This document shows positions 57,199 through 64,000 of a stretch of DNA of 64,000 nt, piece after piece. Both the position numbers and the translations under genes were made by a program. This DNA comes from Chryseomicrobium excrementi (lineage in GTDB: Bacteria; Bacillota; Bacilli; Bacillales_A; Planococcaceae), in contig NZ_PCGR01000001.1 of assembly GCF_002798305.1 (NCBI RefSeq), forward strand, positions 310,001 to 374,000, in the 5' to 3' direction. Numbering within the stretch: position 1 is the first letter of the stretch; each line of letters begins with the position of its first letter. Under the pieces are notes generated by a model that saw only the letters and a program-made list of their open reading frames with translations, made no database searches and was not told where the DNA came from.

Positions 57199-57468
57199 CT
57201 TGCTTTCCTAGACGGTGAGTTTTAGCTCTATTAATCGGGCCTTGCCCCAGTACAGCCCGCCCCAAAACCGTTGTAGAGAGAATGCTTGAAGATTACGTTA
57301 TGTGAGATAGAGGCAGAGCCGACGCCAGGACTTTGATTTTCCACGACTGCTTTCAAAAAAGAAGTTTGGTCAGAGGTTTTGTCTGTTGGCAGAGGTTGAT
57401 TTTACAGAGAATGAAGAAGAGTAGTGGCCGATTCGCTTAAAAAGCGAATCGGCCACTACTGGTTCTTA
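57199..57468 (-). repeat. Hairpin-containing ~270-bp element, copy 2 (right border of the hsd island)
   Basis: Inverted relative to copy 1. On the plus strand: CTTGCTTTCCTAGAC (57199-57213), ATCGGGCCTTGCC/CCAGTACAGCCCG (57234-57259), ATAGAGGCAGAGCCGA (57307-57322), ATGAAGAA (57411-57418), a 19-bp perfect hairpin (57420-57438 / 57442-57460) and GTTCTTA (57462-57468). Block order and overall length match copy 1. The hairpin stem differs in sequence from that of copy 1 but is again perfect, so pairing rather than sequence is kept. Confidence 0.75.
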
Positions 57469-57602
57469 CTTCTTTTAAAAAAATCAAACCTTAGGCTGTG
57501 GATTGAACATCTATCCAAGTATAAGTCATACGGGATCTTCTTTTCTTGACTAGTATAAAACCCGTAAAAAATCCTCTACAAAACTGACTCTCCACTAGAT
57601 TA

Positions 57603-57616
57603 AGAACAAGCGTTCG
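57603..57616. promoter_or_regulatory. LexA (DinR) box upstream of the UvrX-type polymerase
   Basis: AGAACAAGCGTTCG contains the Bacillus SOS core GAAC-N4-GTTC and lies just upstream of a likely -10 TATACT (57620-57625), 39 bp before the start codon. LexA repression of the following gene is inferred. Confidence 0.8.
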
Positions 57617-57654
57617 GTGTATACTAAACAAAACTAAAGAAAGGCGGAATCCCT

Positions 57655-58905
57655 ATGTATGAACTTCTTGAACCGCGCACGATCCTTTGCATCGACATGC
57701 AAAGCTTCTTTGCAAGTTGTTCTGCAGCTGTCCACGGCCTGGACATCCAAAAAGAGGCCATTGCCATCGTCGGCAACTTAGAACAGAAGGGAAGTGTTGT
57801 ACTCGCTGCTTCTCCGTCCATGAAAAAGCGTTTCGGCGTCAAGACCGGGACACGCTTGTTTGAAATCCCCAACCACCCCGACATCCGCATCATCCAGCCA
57901 CAGATGGAGCTGTATGTCAAAATCTCAGCAGAGATCACACGCTATCTCAATCAACTTGTCCCAATGGAATCCATCCATGTCTACAGCATCGATGAAAGCT
58001 TCATTGATTTAAAAGGAACGGAAATTCTTTGGGGAGACCCATGGACCATTGCCCGTAAAATTCAACGCGACTTAAAACGTCAATTTCAAGTTCCGTGTAG
58101 TATCGGGATCGGGCCGAACATGTTGCTATCGAAGCTTGCGCTTGATTTAGAAGCGAAGAAAAAAGGGATTGCAGAATGGACCTATGAAGATGTACCGGAC
58201 AAGCTCTGGCCCGTTTCGCCACTGAGAGAAGTATGGGGGATTGGAACCCGTTTAGAAGCGACGCTTCATGCGATGGGGATTTTTTCAGTAGGAGACCTTG
58301 CGCATACACCCTTAGAACAGCTCGAGAAAAAATTTGGTGTGATGGGCAATCAGCTCTACCATCACGCTTGGGGAATCGACCTTTCGGAAGTCGGTGCACC
58401 TATCATGGAAGGACAGGTGAGCTATGGCAAAGGCCAGATTTTGTTCCGGGACTACAACTCGAAAAAAGAAACCATGGCAGTCGTCCTGGAGATGACAGAA
58501 GATGTTGCGAGACGTCTTAGAGAGGCTGGAAAAGTCGGTAGAACGATGCACATGAGCATTGGCTATAGCAAGTTCGGCGGGTTTAGCCGGTCTCTTTCTA
58601 TAGAAGAAGCGACAAACCGCACATCGGTCCTCTATGCAGCCTTTGACCGATTGATGGATACTTTTTATGATGGCAGTCCCGTGCGCCGCATAGCGCTCTC
58701 GGTCAGTAATCTTGAAGAAGACACATCCATGCAGCTCAATTTGTTCCAACATCAGCAACAGGTCCGCGAACAACGGCTTGGAAAAACCATTGATGCCTTG
58801 CGACGTAAATACGGATCGACTGCTGTACTCCGGGCGGTATCTTACACAGCGGATGGCACGGCACGTTACAGAGCTACACTTCTAGGAGGACACAAAAAAA
58901 TGTAA
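57655..58905 (+). CDS. yqjW: UvrX/YqjW-type Y-family DNA polymerase
   Basis: A 416-residue translesion polymerase of the UmuC/UvrX branch. Catalytic motifs are CIDMQSFFASCSA and SIDESFIDLKG; the segment CSIGIGPNMLLSKLALD and an HhH EVWGIGTRLEATLHAMGIFSVGDL follow, then a little finger ending in LRRKYGSTAVLRAVSYTADGT, typical of UvrX. The start follows AAAGGCGG. A LexA box lies upstream, so it is SOS-inducible. It is the second Y-family polymerase here. Confidence 0.92.
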   Translation: MYELLEPRTILCIDMQSFFASCSAAVHGLDIQKEAIAIVGNLEQKGSVVLAASPSMKKRFGVKTGTRLFEIPNHPDIRIIQPQMELYVKISAEITRYLNQLVPMESIHVYSIDESFIDLKGTEILWGDPWTIARKIQRDLKRQFQVPCSIGIGPNMLLSKLALDLEAKKKGIAEWTYEDVPDKLWPVSPLREVWGIGTRLEATLHAMGIFSVGDLAHTPLEQLEKKFGVMGNQLYHHAWGIDLSEVGAPIMEGQVSYGKGQILFRDYNSKKETMAVVLEMTEDVARRLREAGKVGRTMHMSIGYSKFGGFSRSLSIEEATNRTSVLYAAFDRLMDTFYDGSPVRRIALSVSNLEEDTSMQLNLFQHQQQVREQRLGKTIDALRRKYGSTAVLRAVSYTADGTARYRATLLGGHKKM

Positions 58906-59017
58906 GTATAGATATTTCAGTTTTCGAAATTATTTTAGTGGTTCGTCTTCCGAAATGTGTGAACATTTGCTAAACTAAATAAGGTTTTGAAATTGGACGA
59001 GAAAAGGGGAACAACAC

Positions 59018-60778
59018 ATGAAGGTATTTTTAGACCTTGCCTGGTTCTTTAAAGAGAGAAAATGGCACTACGGCCTCGGCATTGTCATGCTCTTATTTGT
59101 GGCATTCTTATCCATTATTTCTCCTCGGATTATTGGGGAAGTCGTCGATGCCATCAACGAAGAACGACTCACACCAGAACTACTTTTGCAGTGGCTCGGG
59201 CTACTTGCAGGCGCAGCCGTTCTGATGTACATTCTTCGCTACTACTGGCGAATGATGATTTTCGGATCGGCCATCTTACTTGCTAGACGCATGCGCCAAA
59301 CCTTGTTTACACATTTCAGTCGCATGTCCCCAGCATTTTATCAAAAACGCCGTGTCGGAGACTTGATGGCACACGCGACGAACGATTTATCCGCCGTTCA
59401 GCAAACAGCAGGAGCGGGTGTATTGACTCTTGTGGATTCACTAGCCACTGGTGGATTTGTTATTGCCGCAATGGCTATCACCATCAACTGGAAACTGACA
59501 TTGATTGCGCTGTTACCGATGCCACTTATGGTGTTGTCGACGAGCTATTACGGACGCTTGCTTCATAAACGTTTTCGTTTCGCTCAGGAAGCGTTCTCTG
59601 ACTTGAACGATAAGTCGCAAGAAAGTATCAGCGGCATCAAAGTCATCAAAACGTTTGGTCAAGAACAAGAAGATACGGAAGATTTCAAACGTCTCTCTCA
59701 AGACGTCGTTGACAAAAATGTTCACGTTGCGAAGGTTGATTCGTTGTTCGACCCGACGATTTCACTGATTGTCGGCGCCTGCTTCTTCTTGGCCATCAGT
59801 TTTGGAACGCAGTTTATTTTGTCCGAAGAGATGACGATTGGAGACCTCGTCGCATTTAATACGTATTTAGGACTTCTTGTTTGGCCGATGCTTGCATTTG
59901 GCTGGTTGTTCAATATCGTGGAGCGGGGTCGTGCTTCGTATGACCGCATTCAACAGTTGCTTTCTGAACCAGTAGACATTGACGATCGTGTCGGTGCACT
60001 TGAAATGAAGCCTGAAGGAAAAGTAACATTTGCGATTGATTCCTTCTCTTTCCCAGGAGACGAGCGGAAGGCGTTACAAAATGTCCACTTCACACTTGAC
60101 CGCGGACAGACTCTGGGAATCGTCGGTCGTACAGGTTCAGGGAAAACGGCGATATTAAAACTGCTACTGCGTGAATTTGAAGGGTACGAAGGCCACATCA
60201 CGTATGGTCAACATGACATTCGCGATTATAAGAAAGAAAGTCTGCTCGAAGCTATCGGATATGTCCCACAAGATCATTTCTTGTTCTCTACAACGATAGG
60301 TCTCAATGTAGCTTTTACGAATGTAAAGGCGACCCAAGAAGAAATTGAACGAGCAACGAAGCTTGCTGCGATTCATGATGACATCACACGCTTCACAGAA
60401 GGCTATAATACAATCGTCGGAGAGCGAGGAGTCTCTCTTTCAGGTGGACAGAAGCAACGCATTTCCATTGCACGTGCTCTGATGATGCAGCCGGAACTAC
60501 TGATTCTCGATGACTCCTTATCTGCTGTCGATGCGAAGACGGAGGAAGCGATTCTAGAAGCGTTGAAAGCAGAACGAAGTGATGAGACGACCATCATCAC
60601 GTCTCACCGACTAAGTGCCATTCAACATGCGCACCAAATCATTGTGATGGAGAATGGAACCATCAAAGAAAAAGGCACCCACGACGAGCTTATGGCTCTT
60701 GAAGGTACGTATTACGAGATGTATCAGCTCCAGCAGCTCGAGTCTCTCGTTGAGCAAGGAGGCGATCACAATGGATGA
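59018..60778 (+). CDS. Heterodimeric ABC exporter half, degenerate-site subunit (BmrC/YheI-like)
   Basis: A 586-residue membrane-NBD fusion: six membrane segments (about 15-290, starting WHYGLGIVMLLFVAFLSII), then an ATPase domain with Walker A GRTGSGKT (about 370), Q-loop GYVPQDHFLFS, signature VSLSGGQKQR (about 472) and Walker B LLILDDSLSAVD. The catalytic glutamate after Walker B is Asp, as in the degenerate half of BmrCD-type multidrug exporters; length equals B. subtilis YheI. Overlaps the next gene by eight bases. Confidence 0.9.
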   Translation: MKVFLDLAWFFKERKWHYGLGIVMLLFVAFLSIISPRIIGEVVDAINEERLTPELLLQWLGLLAGAAVLMYILRYYWRMMIFGSAILLARRMRQTLFTHFSRMSPAFYQKRRVGDLMAHATNDLSAVQQTAGAGVLTLVDSLATGGFVIAAMAITINWKLTLIALLPMPLMVLSTSYYGRLLHKRFRFAQEAFSDLNDKSQESISGIKVIKTFGQEQEDTEDFKRLSQDVVDKNVHVAKVDSLFDPTISLIVGACFFLAISFGTQFILSEEMTIGDLVAFNTYLGLLVWPMLAFGWLFNIVERGRASYDRIQQLLSEPVDIDDRVGALEMKPEGKVTFAIDSFSFPGDERKALQNVHFTLDRGQTLGIVGRTGSGKTAILKLLLREFEGYEGHITYGQHDIRDYKKESLLEAIGYVPQDHFLFSTTIGLNVAFTNVKATQEEIERATKLAAIHDDITRFTEGYNTIVGERGVSLSGGQKQRISIARALMMQPELLILDDSLSAVDAKTEEAILEALKAERSDETTIITSHRLSAIQHAHQIIVMENGTIKEKGTHDELMALEGTYYEMYQLQQLESLVEQGGDHNG

Positions 60779-62558
60779 CAAAATGCCAAAACTAACGGGT
60801 AAGATGCAGTGGCAGGTTTTAAAACGGTTGCTACGCTATTTGATCCCGCATAAAAAAATGATGATCATCGCCCTTGTATTGCTGACCTTAACCGTCATCG
60901 GTGATCTCGTCGGACCGTATTTAATTAAAATCTATATCGATGATTATTTAACACTTGGATATTTCCCGCAGTCTGCGATCATCGCTCTTGCAGCAGCCTA
61001 TATTTTCATCCAAGTCAGTAATGTAATCATCAGCTATTTTCAGCTCATGACGTTCCAAAAGCTTGCGCTAAAAATTATTCAAACGATGCGCATCGATGTC
61101 TTCACAAAGGTGCAGGGTCTTGGCATGCGCTATTTTGACCGGACACCAGCAGGAAGCATCGTATCACGCGTCACAAATGACACAGAAGCGATCAAAGACA
61201 TGTTTGTCAGCGTACTGGTCGGATTTGTGCAGTCAGGGTTCTTGGTCATCGGGGTTTATATTGCGATGTTCCTGATCAATCCGCAACTTGCTCTAATAGC
61301 GACACTGTTACTTCCGATATTAGGGTTCATCATTTATACGTACCGAAAACATAGTTCGGTCGTGTATCAAGATTTGCGTGAGCGGCTGTCACAGCTAAAT
61401 GCCAAGCTTGCCGAGTCTCTTGCCGGCATGGGAATGATTCAAGCATTCCGACAAGAAAAGCGATTACGCGATGAGTTTAGTGAGATCAATGACAAACACT
61501 TCAAGGCAGGACGACGCAATATTAAACTCGATAGTTTGCTTTTGCGTCCTGCTATTGATCTAGTGTACGCACTCGCTATCATTCTTGTACTTAGCTATTT
61601 TGGTGTCACGTCGTTTTCAAACCCAGTAGAAGTTGGGGTCATCTATGTATTCGTAACCTATATCGACCGCTTCTTTGAACCAATCAACCAAGTGATGCAG
61701 CGCCTTTCCATCTTCCAACAAGCCATCGTTGCTGCTTCTCGGGTATTTACATTGATGGATGAGAAAGACATGGCACCGGCACAGAACGACCAACCAAATG
61801 CGAAGATTGAACAAGGCAAGATTGAATTCCGTAACTTAACGTTCTCCTATGACGGACGTCAAGACGTACTGAAAAATATTTCCTTTACGGCAGAGCCAGG
61901 ACAAACCGTAGCCCTTGTCGGACATACTGGAAGCGGGAAGAGCTCAATCATCAACTTACTCATGCGTTTTTATGAATACAACAACGGAGACATACTTATC
62001 GACGGACATTCATTAAAAGACTTTCCGATGAACGAGTTACGGAAAAAGATGGGCCTTGTACTACAAGATCCTTTCTTGTTCTACGGAGATATAGAGAGCA
62101 ATATTCGTCTCCATGATAAGGAGATGACGAGTGCACAAGTCCGTGCGGCTGCTGAGTTTGTGCAGGCAGACAACTTTATTGAAAAATTACCGGAGCGCTA
62201 TCAGCAGAAAGTGACAGAACGCGGCTCGACCTTCTCCAGTGGACAGCGTCAGCTTGTAGCATTTGCTCGCACGATGGCAACGGATCCAAAGATTTTAATT
62301 CTCGATGAAGCAACTGCAAATATTGATACGGAGACGGAAGTGGCCATCCAAACGAGCCTTGAGAAGATGCGAAAAGGACGGACGACGATTGCCATTGCAC
62401 ACCGACTCAGTACCATCCAAGATGCGGAACTGATCCTGGTACTTCACCAAGGTGAGATCGTTGAACGTGGTACGCACCAGGAATTGATCCGTCAAAAAGG
62501 GCTGTATCATAAAATGTATCAACTGCAAAATGGCATCGTGGAAGAACAAATGTCATAA
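60771..62558 (+). CDS. Heterodimeric ABC exporter half, catalytic subunit (BmrD/YheH-like)
   Basis: A 595-residue partner of the preceding subunit. Six membrane segments (about 20-310) precede the NBD with Walker A GHTGSGKS (about 385), GLVLQDPFLFYGDIESNI, a non-canonical signature TFSSGQRQL (about 486) and canonical Walker B LILDEATANIDTETE with catalytic Glu and a His-loop AHRLST. Reciprocal asymmetry (good Glu here, good LSGGQ in the partner) gives one competent ATP site. ATG follows AAGGAGGCG. Probable drug or lipid exporter. Confidence 0.9.
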   Translation: MDDKMPKLTGKMQWQVLKRLLRYLIPHKKMMIIALVLLTLTVIGDLVGPYLIKIYIDDYLTLGYFPQSAIIALAAAYIFIQVSNVIISYFQLMTFQKLALKIIQTMRIDVFTKVQGLGMRYFDRTPAGSIVSRVTNDTEAIKDMFVSVLVGFVQSGFLVIGVYIAMFLINPQLALIATLLLPILGFIIYTYRKHSSVVYQDLRERLSQLNAKLAESLAGMGMIQAFRQEKRLRDEFSEINDKHFKAGRRNIKLDSLLLRPAIDLVYALAIILVLSYFGVTSFSNPVEVGVIYVFVTYIDRFFEPINQVMQRLSIFQQAIVAASRVFTLMDEKDMAPAQNDQPNAKIEQGKIEFRNLTFSYDGRQDVLKNISFTAEPGQTVALVGHTGSGKSSIINLLMRFYEYNNGDILIDGHSLKDFPMNELRKKMGLVLQDPFLFYGDIESNIRLHDKEMTSAQVRAAAEFVQADNFIEKLPERYQQKVTERGSTFSSGQRQLVAFARTMATDPKILILDEATANIDTETEVAIQTSLEKMRKGRTTIAIAHRLSTIQDAELILVLHQGEIVERGTHQELIRQKGLYHKMYQLQNGIVEEQMS

Positions 62559-62637
62559 AACTGTCATAAGCAAGTGATAGGTGATTTCTAGGAAAGTCTG
62601 ATACGATGGAGACAGTTCAGCTGAAAGGGTGATTTTG

Positions 62638-63348
62638 TTGGCAACCGATGTTAGCATCTGGCTTGCTTTTGGCGCAGGGTTCTTAAGCTTTATTTCCCCG
62701 TGTACATTACCGCTGTATCCGGCTTTCCTTTCTTATATCACAGGCATGACGATTGAAGAATTGAAGACCGATCGGAAACAAATGCAGCGCAGAGGCATGT
62801 TTCATACGTTATTTTTCTTACTTGGATTCTCCGTAATCTTTTTGGCACTCGGCTTTGCTACGTCGTGGCTCGGCACTTTCTTCATTCAATATGGTGATCT
62901 GATTCGTCAAGTTGGGGCTATTTTAATCGTAATTTTTGGTCTACTAGTCGTTGGTGTGTTCAAACCGGACTTCTTGATGTCTGAAAAACGATTACAATTC
63001 AAAAATCGTCCTTCCGGTTATCTTGGCAGTAGCTTGATTGGGATGGCGTTTGCTGCAGGATGGCAGCCGTGTACAGGACCTATCCTTGCCGCAGTACTTG
63101 TAATGGCAGGACAGAACCCTGACCAAGGAATTTGGTATATGGTCGCTTACGTTCTTGGATTTGCTATTCCATTCTTCTTATTGTCGTTCTTCGTCACACG
63201 GACTCAGTGGATGAAGAAGCATAGTGAAAAGTTTATGAAAATCGGCGGATATATTATGATTGTGTTAGGGGTCATCTTGTTCTTTGATGGCCTGACATGG
63301 ATTATCCGGATCTTGAGTCCGATTTTTGGGGACTTCACCGGTTTTTAA
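62638..63348 (+). CDS. ccdA: Cytochrome c biogenesis protein CcdA
   Basis: A 236-residue membrane thiol-disulfide carrier with six predicted segments that passes electrons from cytoplasmic thioredoxin to extracytoplasmic partners for cytochrome c maturation. The two reactive cysteines are in [20 protein letters not shown] and [14 protein letters not shown]. The start is taken as TTG ([14 protein letters not shown] follows) eight bases after AAAGGGTGA. It is followed by a thioredoxin-like gene and ccdC. Confidence 0.94.
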   Translation: MATDVSIWLAFGAGFLSFISPCTLPLYPAFLSYITGMTIEELKTDRKQMQRRGMFHTLFFLLGFSVIFLALGFATSWLGTFFIQYGDLIRQVGAILIVIFGLLVVGVFKPDFLMSEKRLQFKNRPSGYLGSSLIGMAFAAGWQPCTGPILAAVLVMAGQNPDQGIWYMVAYVLGFAIPFFLLSFFVTRTQWMKKHSEKFMKIGGYIMIVLGVILFFDGLTWIIRILSPIFGDFTGF

Positions 63349-63360
63349 GGACGTGAACCT

Positions 63361-63690
63361 ATGAAAGACATTCATACATTTGAACAGTGGCAGACAGTCC
63401 GTGAACAGCAACCTGTGGGATTGCTATTCGTTAAGACCACTGGTTGCTCAGTCTGTGAAGGGCTGCTACCACAAGTGGAAGCAATCGAAGCAAACTATAA
63501 CATTCCGTTTTATAAAGTAAATATCGCAGATTTGCCAGAAGTAGCGGGTCAACTTGGGCTTTATACAGCTCCAGTTGTTCTCTTGTGGCACCATGCGAGA
63601 GAAAGTCAACGCTTTGCACGATTTGTGCCGATGCAAGAATTGATTTTCCGACTAGACCAATTGCAAGAGGTGACAGACGATGTTCTTTGA
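63361..63690 (+). CDS. Thioredoxin-like protein with CxxC motif
   Basis: A 109-residue single thioredoxin fold. The active site is CSVC in FVKTTGCSVCEGLLPQVEAI (about residues 30-33), and the cis-proline loop TAPVVLL follows. No signal peptide, so it is cytoplasmic and could supply electrons to CcdA, 12 bp upstream. In B. subtilis a response-regulator-like gene (yneI) sits between ccdA and ccdC; here this gene takes that place. The 3' end overlaps ccdC by 11 bp. Confidence 0.82.
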   Translation: MKDIHTFEQWQTVREQQPVGLLFVKTTGCSVCEGLLPQVEAIEANYNIPFYKVNIADLPEVAGQLGLYTAPVVLLWHHARESQRFARFVPMQELIFRLDQLQEVTDDVL

Positions 63691-64000
63691 GTGGATTCCG
63701 CAAGAACTGTTAGTCACACTTTCGATCGTGACAGCGGTCGTCATGGGTACCGTTCTTACCATCGTGAGAAGTCGTGCAGCCAAAAAACCAGCCAGTGCCA
63801 AGAAGATTTTATTGCCACCACTCTTTATGTCTACAGGAGCGTTGATGTTCGTATTTCCGTTCTTCCGAGTTCCTTGGATTCACGTGCTCGAAGCGGTAGC
63901 AGTAGGCATGGTCTTTTCCATTTTGCTGATCAAGACCTCTAATTTCGAGCGACGAGAAGGAGACATCTTCTTAAAGCCATCAAAAGCATTTGTCTTTATA
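63680..64000 (+). CDS. ccdC: CcdC family membrane protein, 3'-truncated by window edge
   Basis: The first 107 codons of a DUF1453/CcdC protein, starting MFFEWIPQELLVTLSIVTAV and open to the last base. Membrane segments are visible at about 9-28, 44-63 (LPPLFMSTGALMFVFPFF) and 67-85 (VLEAVAVGMVFSILLIKT), followed by the conserved RREGDIFLKPSKAFVFI. ccdC follows ccdA in Bacillus. ATG overlaps the thioredoxin-like gene in another frame, behind AAGAGGTGAC. The rest lies beyond the window. Confidence 0.85.
   Translation, partial: MFFEWIPQELLVTLSIVTAVVMGTVLTIVRSRAAKKPASAKKILLPPLFMSTGALMFVFPFFRVPWIHVLEAVAVGMVFSILLIKTSNFERREGDIFLKPSKAFVFI

Noticed and set aside
49453-57468. CRISPR array or integron attC series
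   Set aside because: Only two diverged copies in inverted orientation, no regular spacers, no cas or integrase genes.
49453-57468. Simple IS-bounded composite transposon
   Set aside because: No transposase frame in either copy, copies are strongly diverged outside the cores, and no target-site duplication is evident.

Overview
The window is a chromosomal segment of a low-to-mid GC Gram-positive bacterium of the Bacillales. It is most likely a non-sporulating member of the Planococcaceae/Caryophanaceae; this is inferred from gene content and order, not from a database search. Most of it follows the Bacillus subtilis gcv-yqh-yqi-yqj order: gcvPB, yqhL, lipM, yqhT, efp, accBC, yqhY, nusB, folD, xseAB, ispA, dxs, yqxC, ahrC, recN, spo0A, yqiK, yqzF, the bkd operon, brxB, yqjC, yqjD/E, yqjH, rnz, proI, yqjP, yqjQ and namA. 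Two sporulation loci expected in that order are missing. The efp-accB gap holds no spoIIIA operon, and the recN-spo0A gap holds no spoIVB; each gap contains only short degenerate reading frames. Spo0A itself is intact, with a perfect 0A box upstream.

Layout. 1-4.9 kb: glycine decarboxylase subunit, rhodanese, octanoyltransferase, and a B12-dependent class II ribonucleotide reductase behind two NrdR boxes. 5-18.5 kb: housekeeping genes for translation (efp), fatty-acid synthesis (accBC), folate (folD), exonuclease VII, isoprenoids (ispA, dxs), arginine control (ahrC) and repair (recN). 18.5-30.8 kb: spo0A and a complete branched-chain 2-oxoacid catabolic operon (bkdR-ptb-bcd-buk-lpdV-bkdAA-bkdAB-bkdB). 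30.9-37.9 kb: propionyl/methylmalonyl-CoA disposal (mutA, mutB, meaB, epimerase), which would take the propionyl-CoA from Ile and Val. The carboxyltransferase gene that should complete the route is a deletion chimera with the neighbouring peptidase gene. 38-46.7 kb: Y-family polymerase, RNase Z, proline synthesis, a frameshifted cation/acetate-type symporter with its DUF485 partner, an old yellow enzyme and a PPK2 kinase. 46.8-49.4 kb: argGH. 49.4-57.5 kb: a type I restriction-modification island (hsdM-hsdS-hsdR plus an unknown secreted/membrane protein) bounded by two diverged, inverted copies of a ~270-bp hairpin-containing element. 57.6-64 kb: a LexA-box-controlled Y-family polymerase, a BmrCD-like heterodimeric ABC exporter, and ccdA, a thioredoxin-like gene and ccdC.

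Most notable observations: (i) the in-frame YqjD-YqjE chimera; (ii) the inverted elements framing the restriction island; (iii) a BkdR activator that lacks the sigma-54 GAFTGA loop and sits behind a sigma-A promoter with two identical-arm palindromes 31 bp apart; (iv) loss of spoIIIA and spoIVB with Spo0A kept; (v) a 31-codon gene matching the stressosome miniprotein Prli42; (vi) an apparent ATT start codon for a short-chain dehydrogenase. Family assignments come from recognising motifs and gene order by eye; no search or structure prediction was run.
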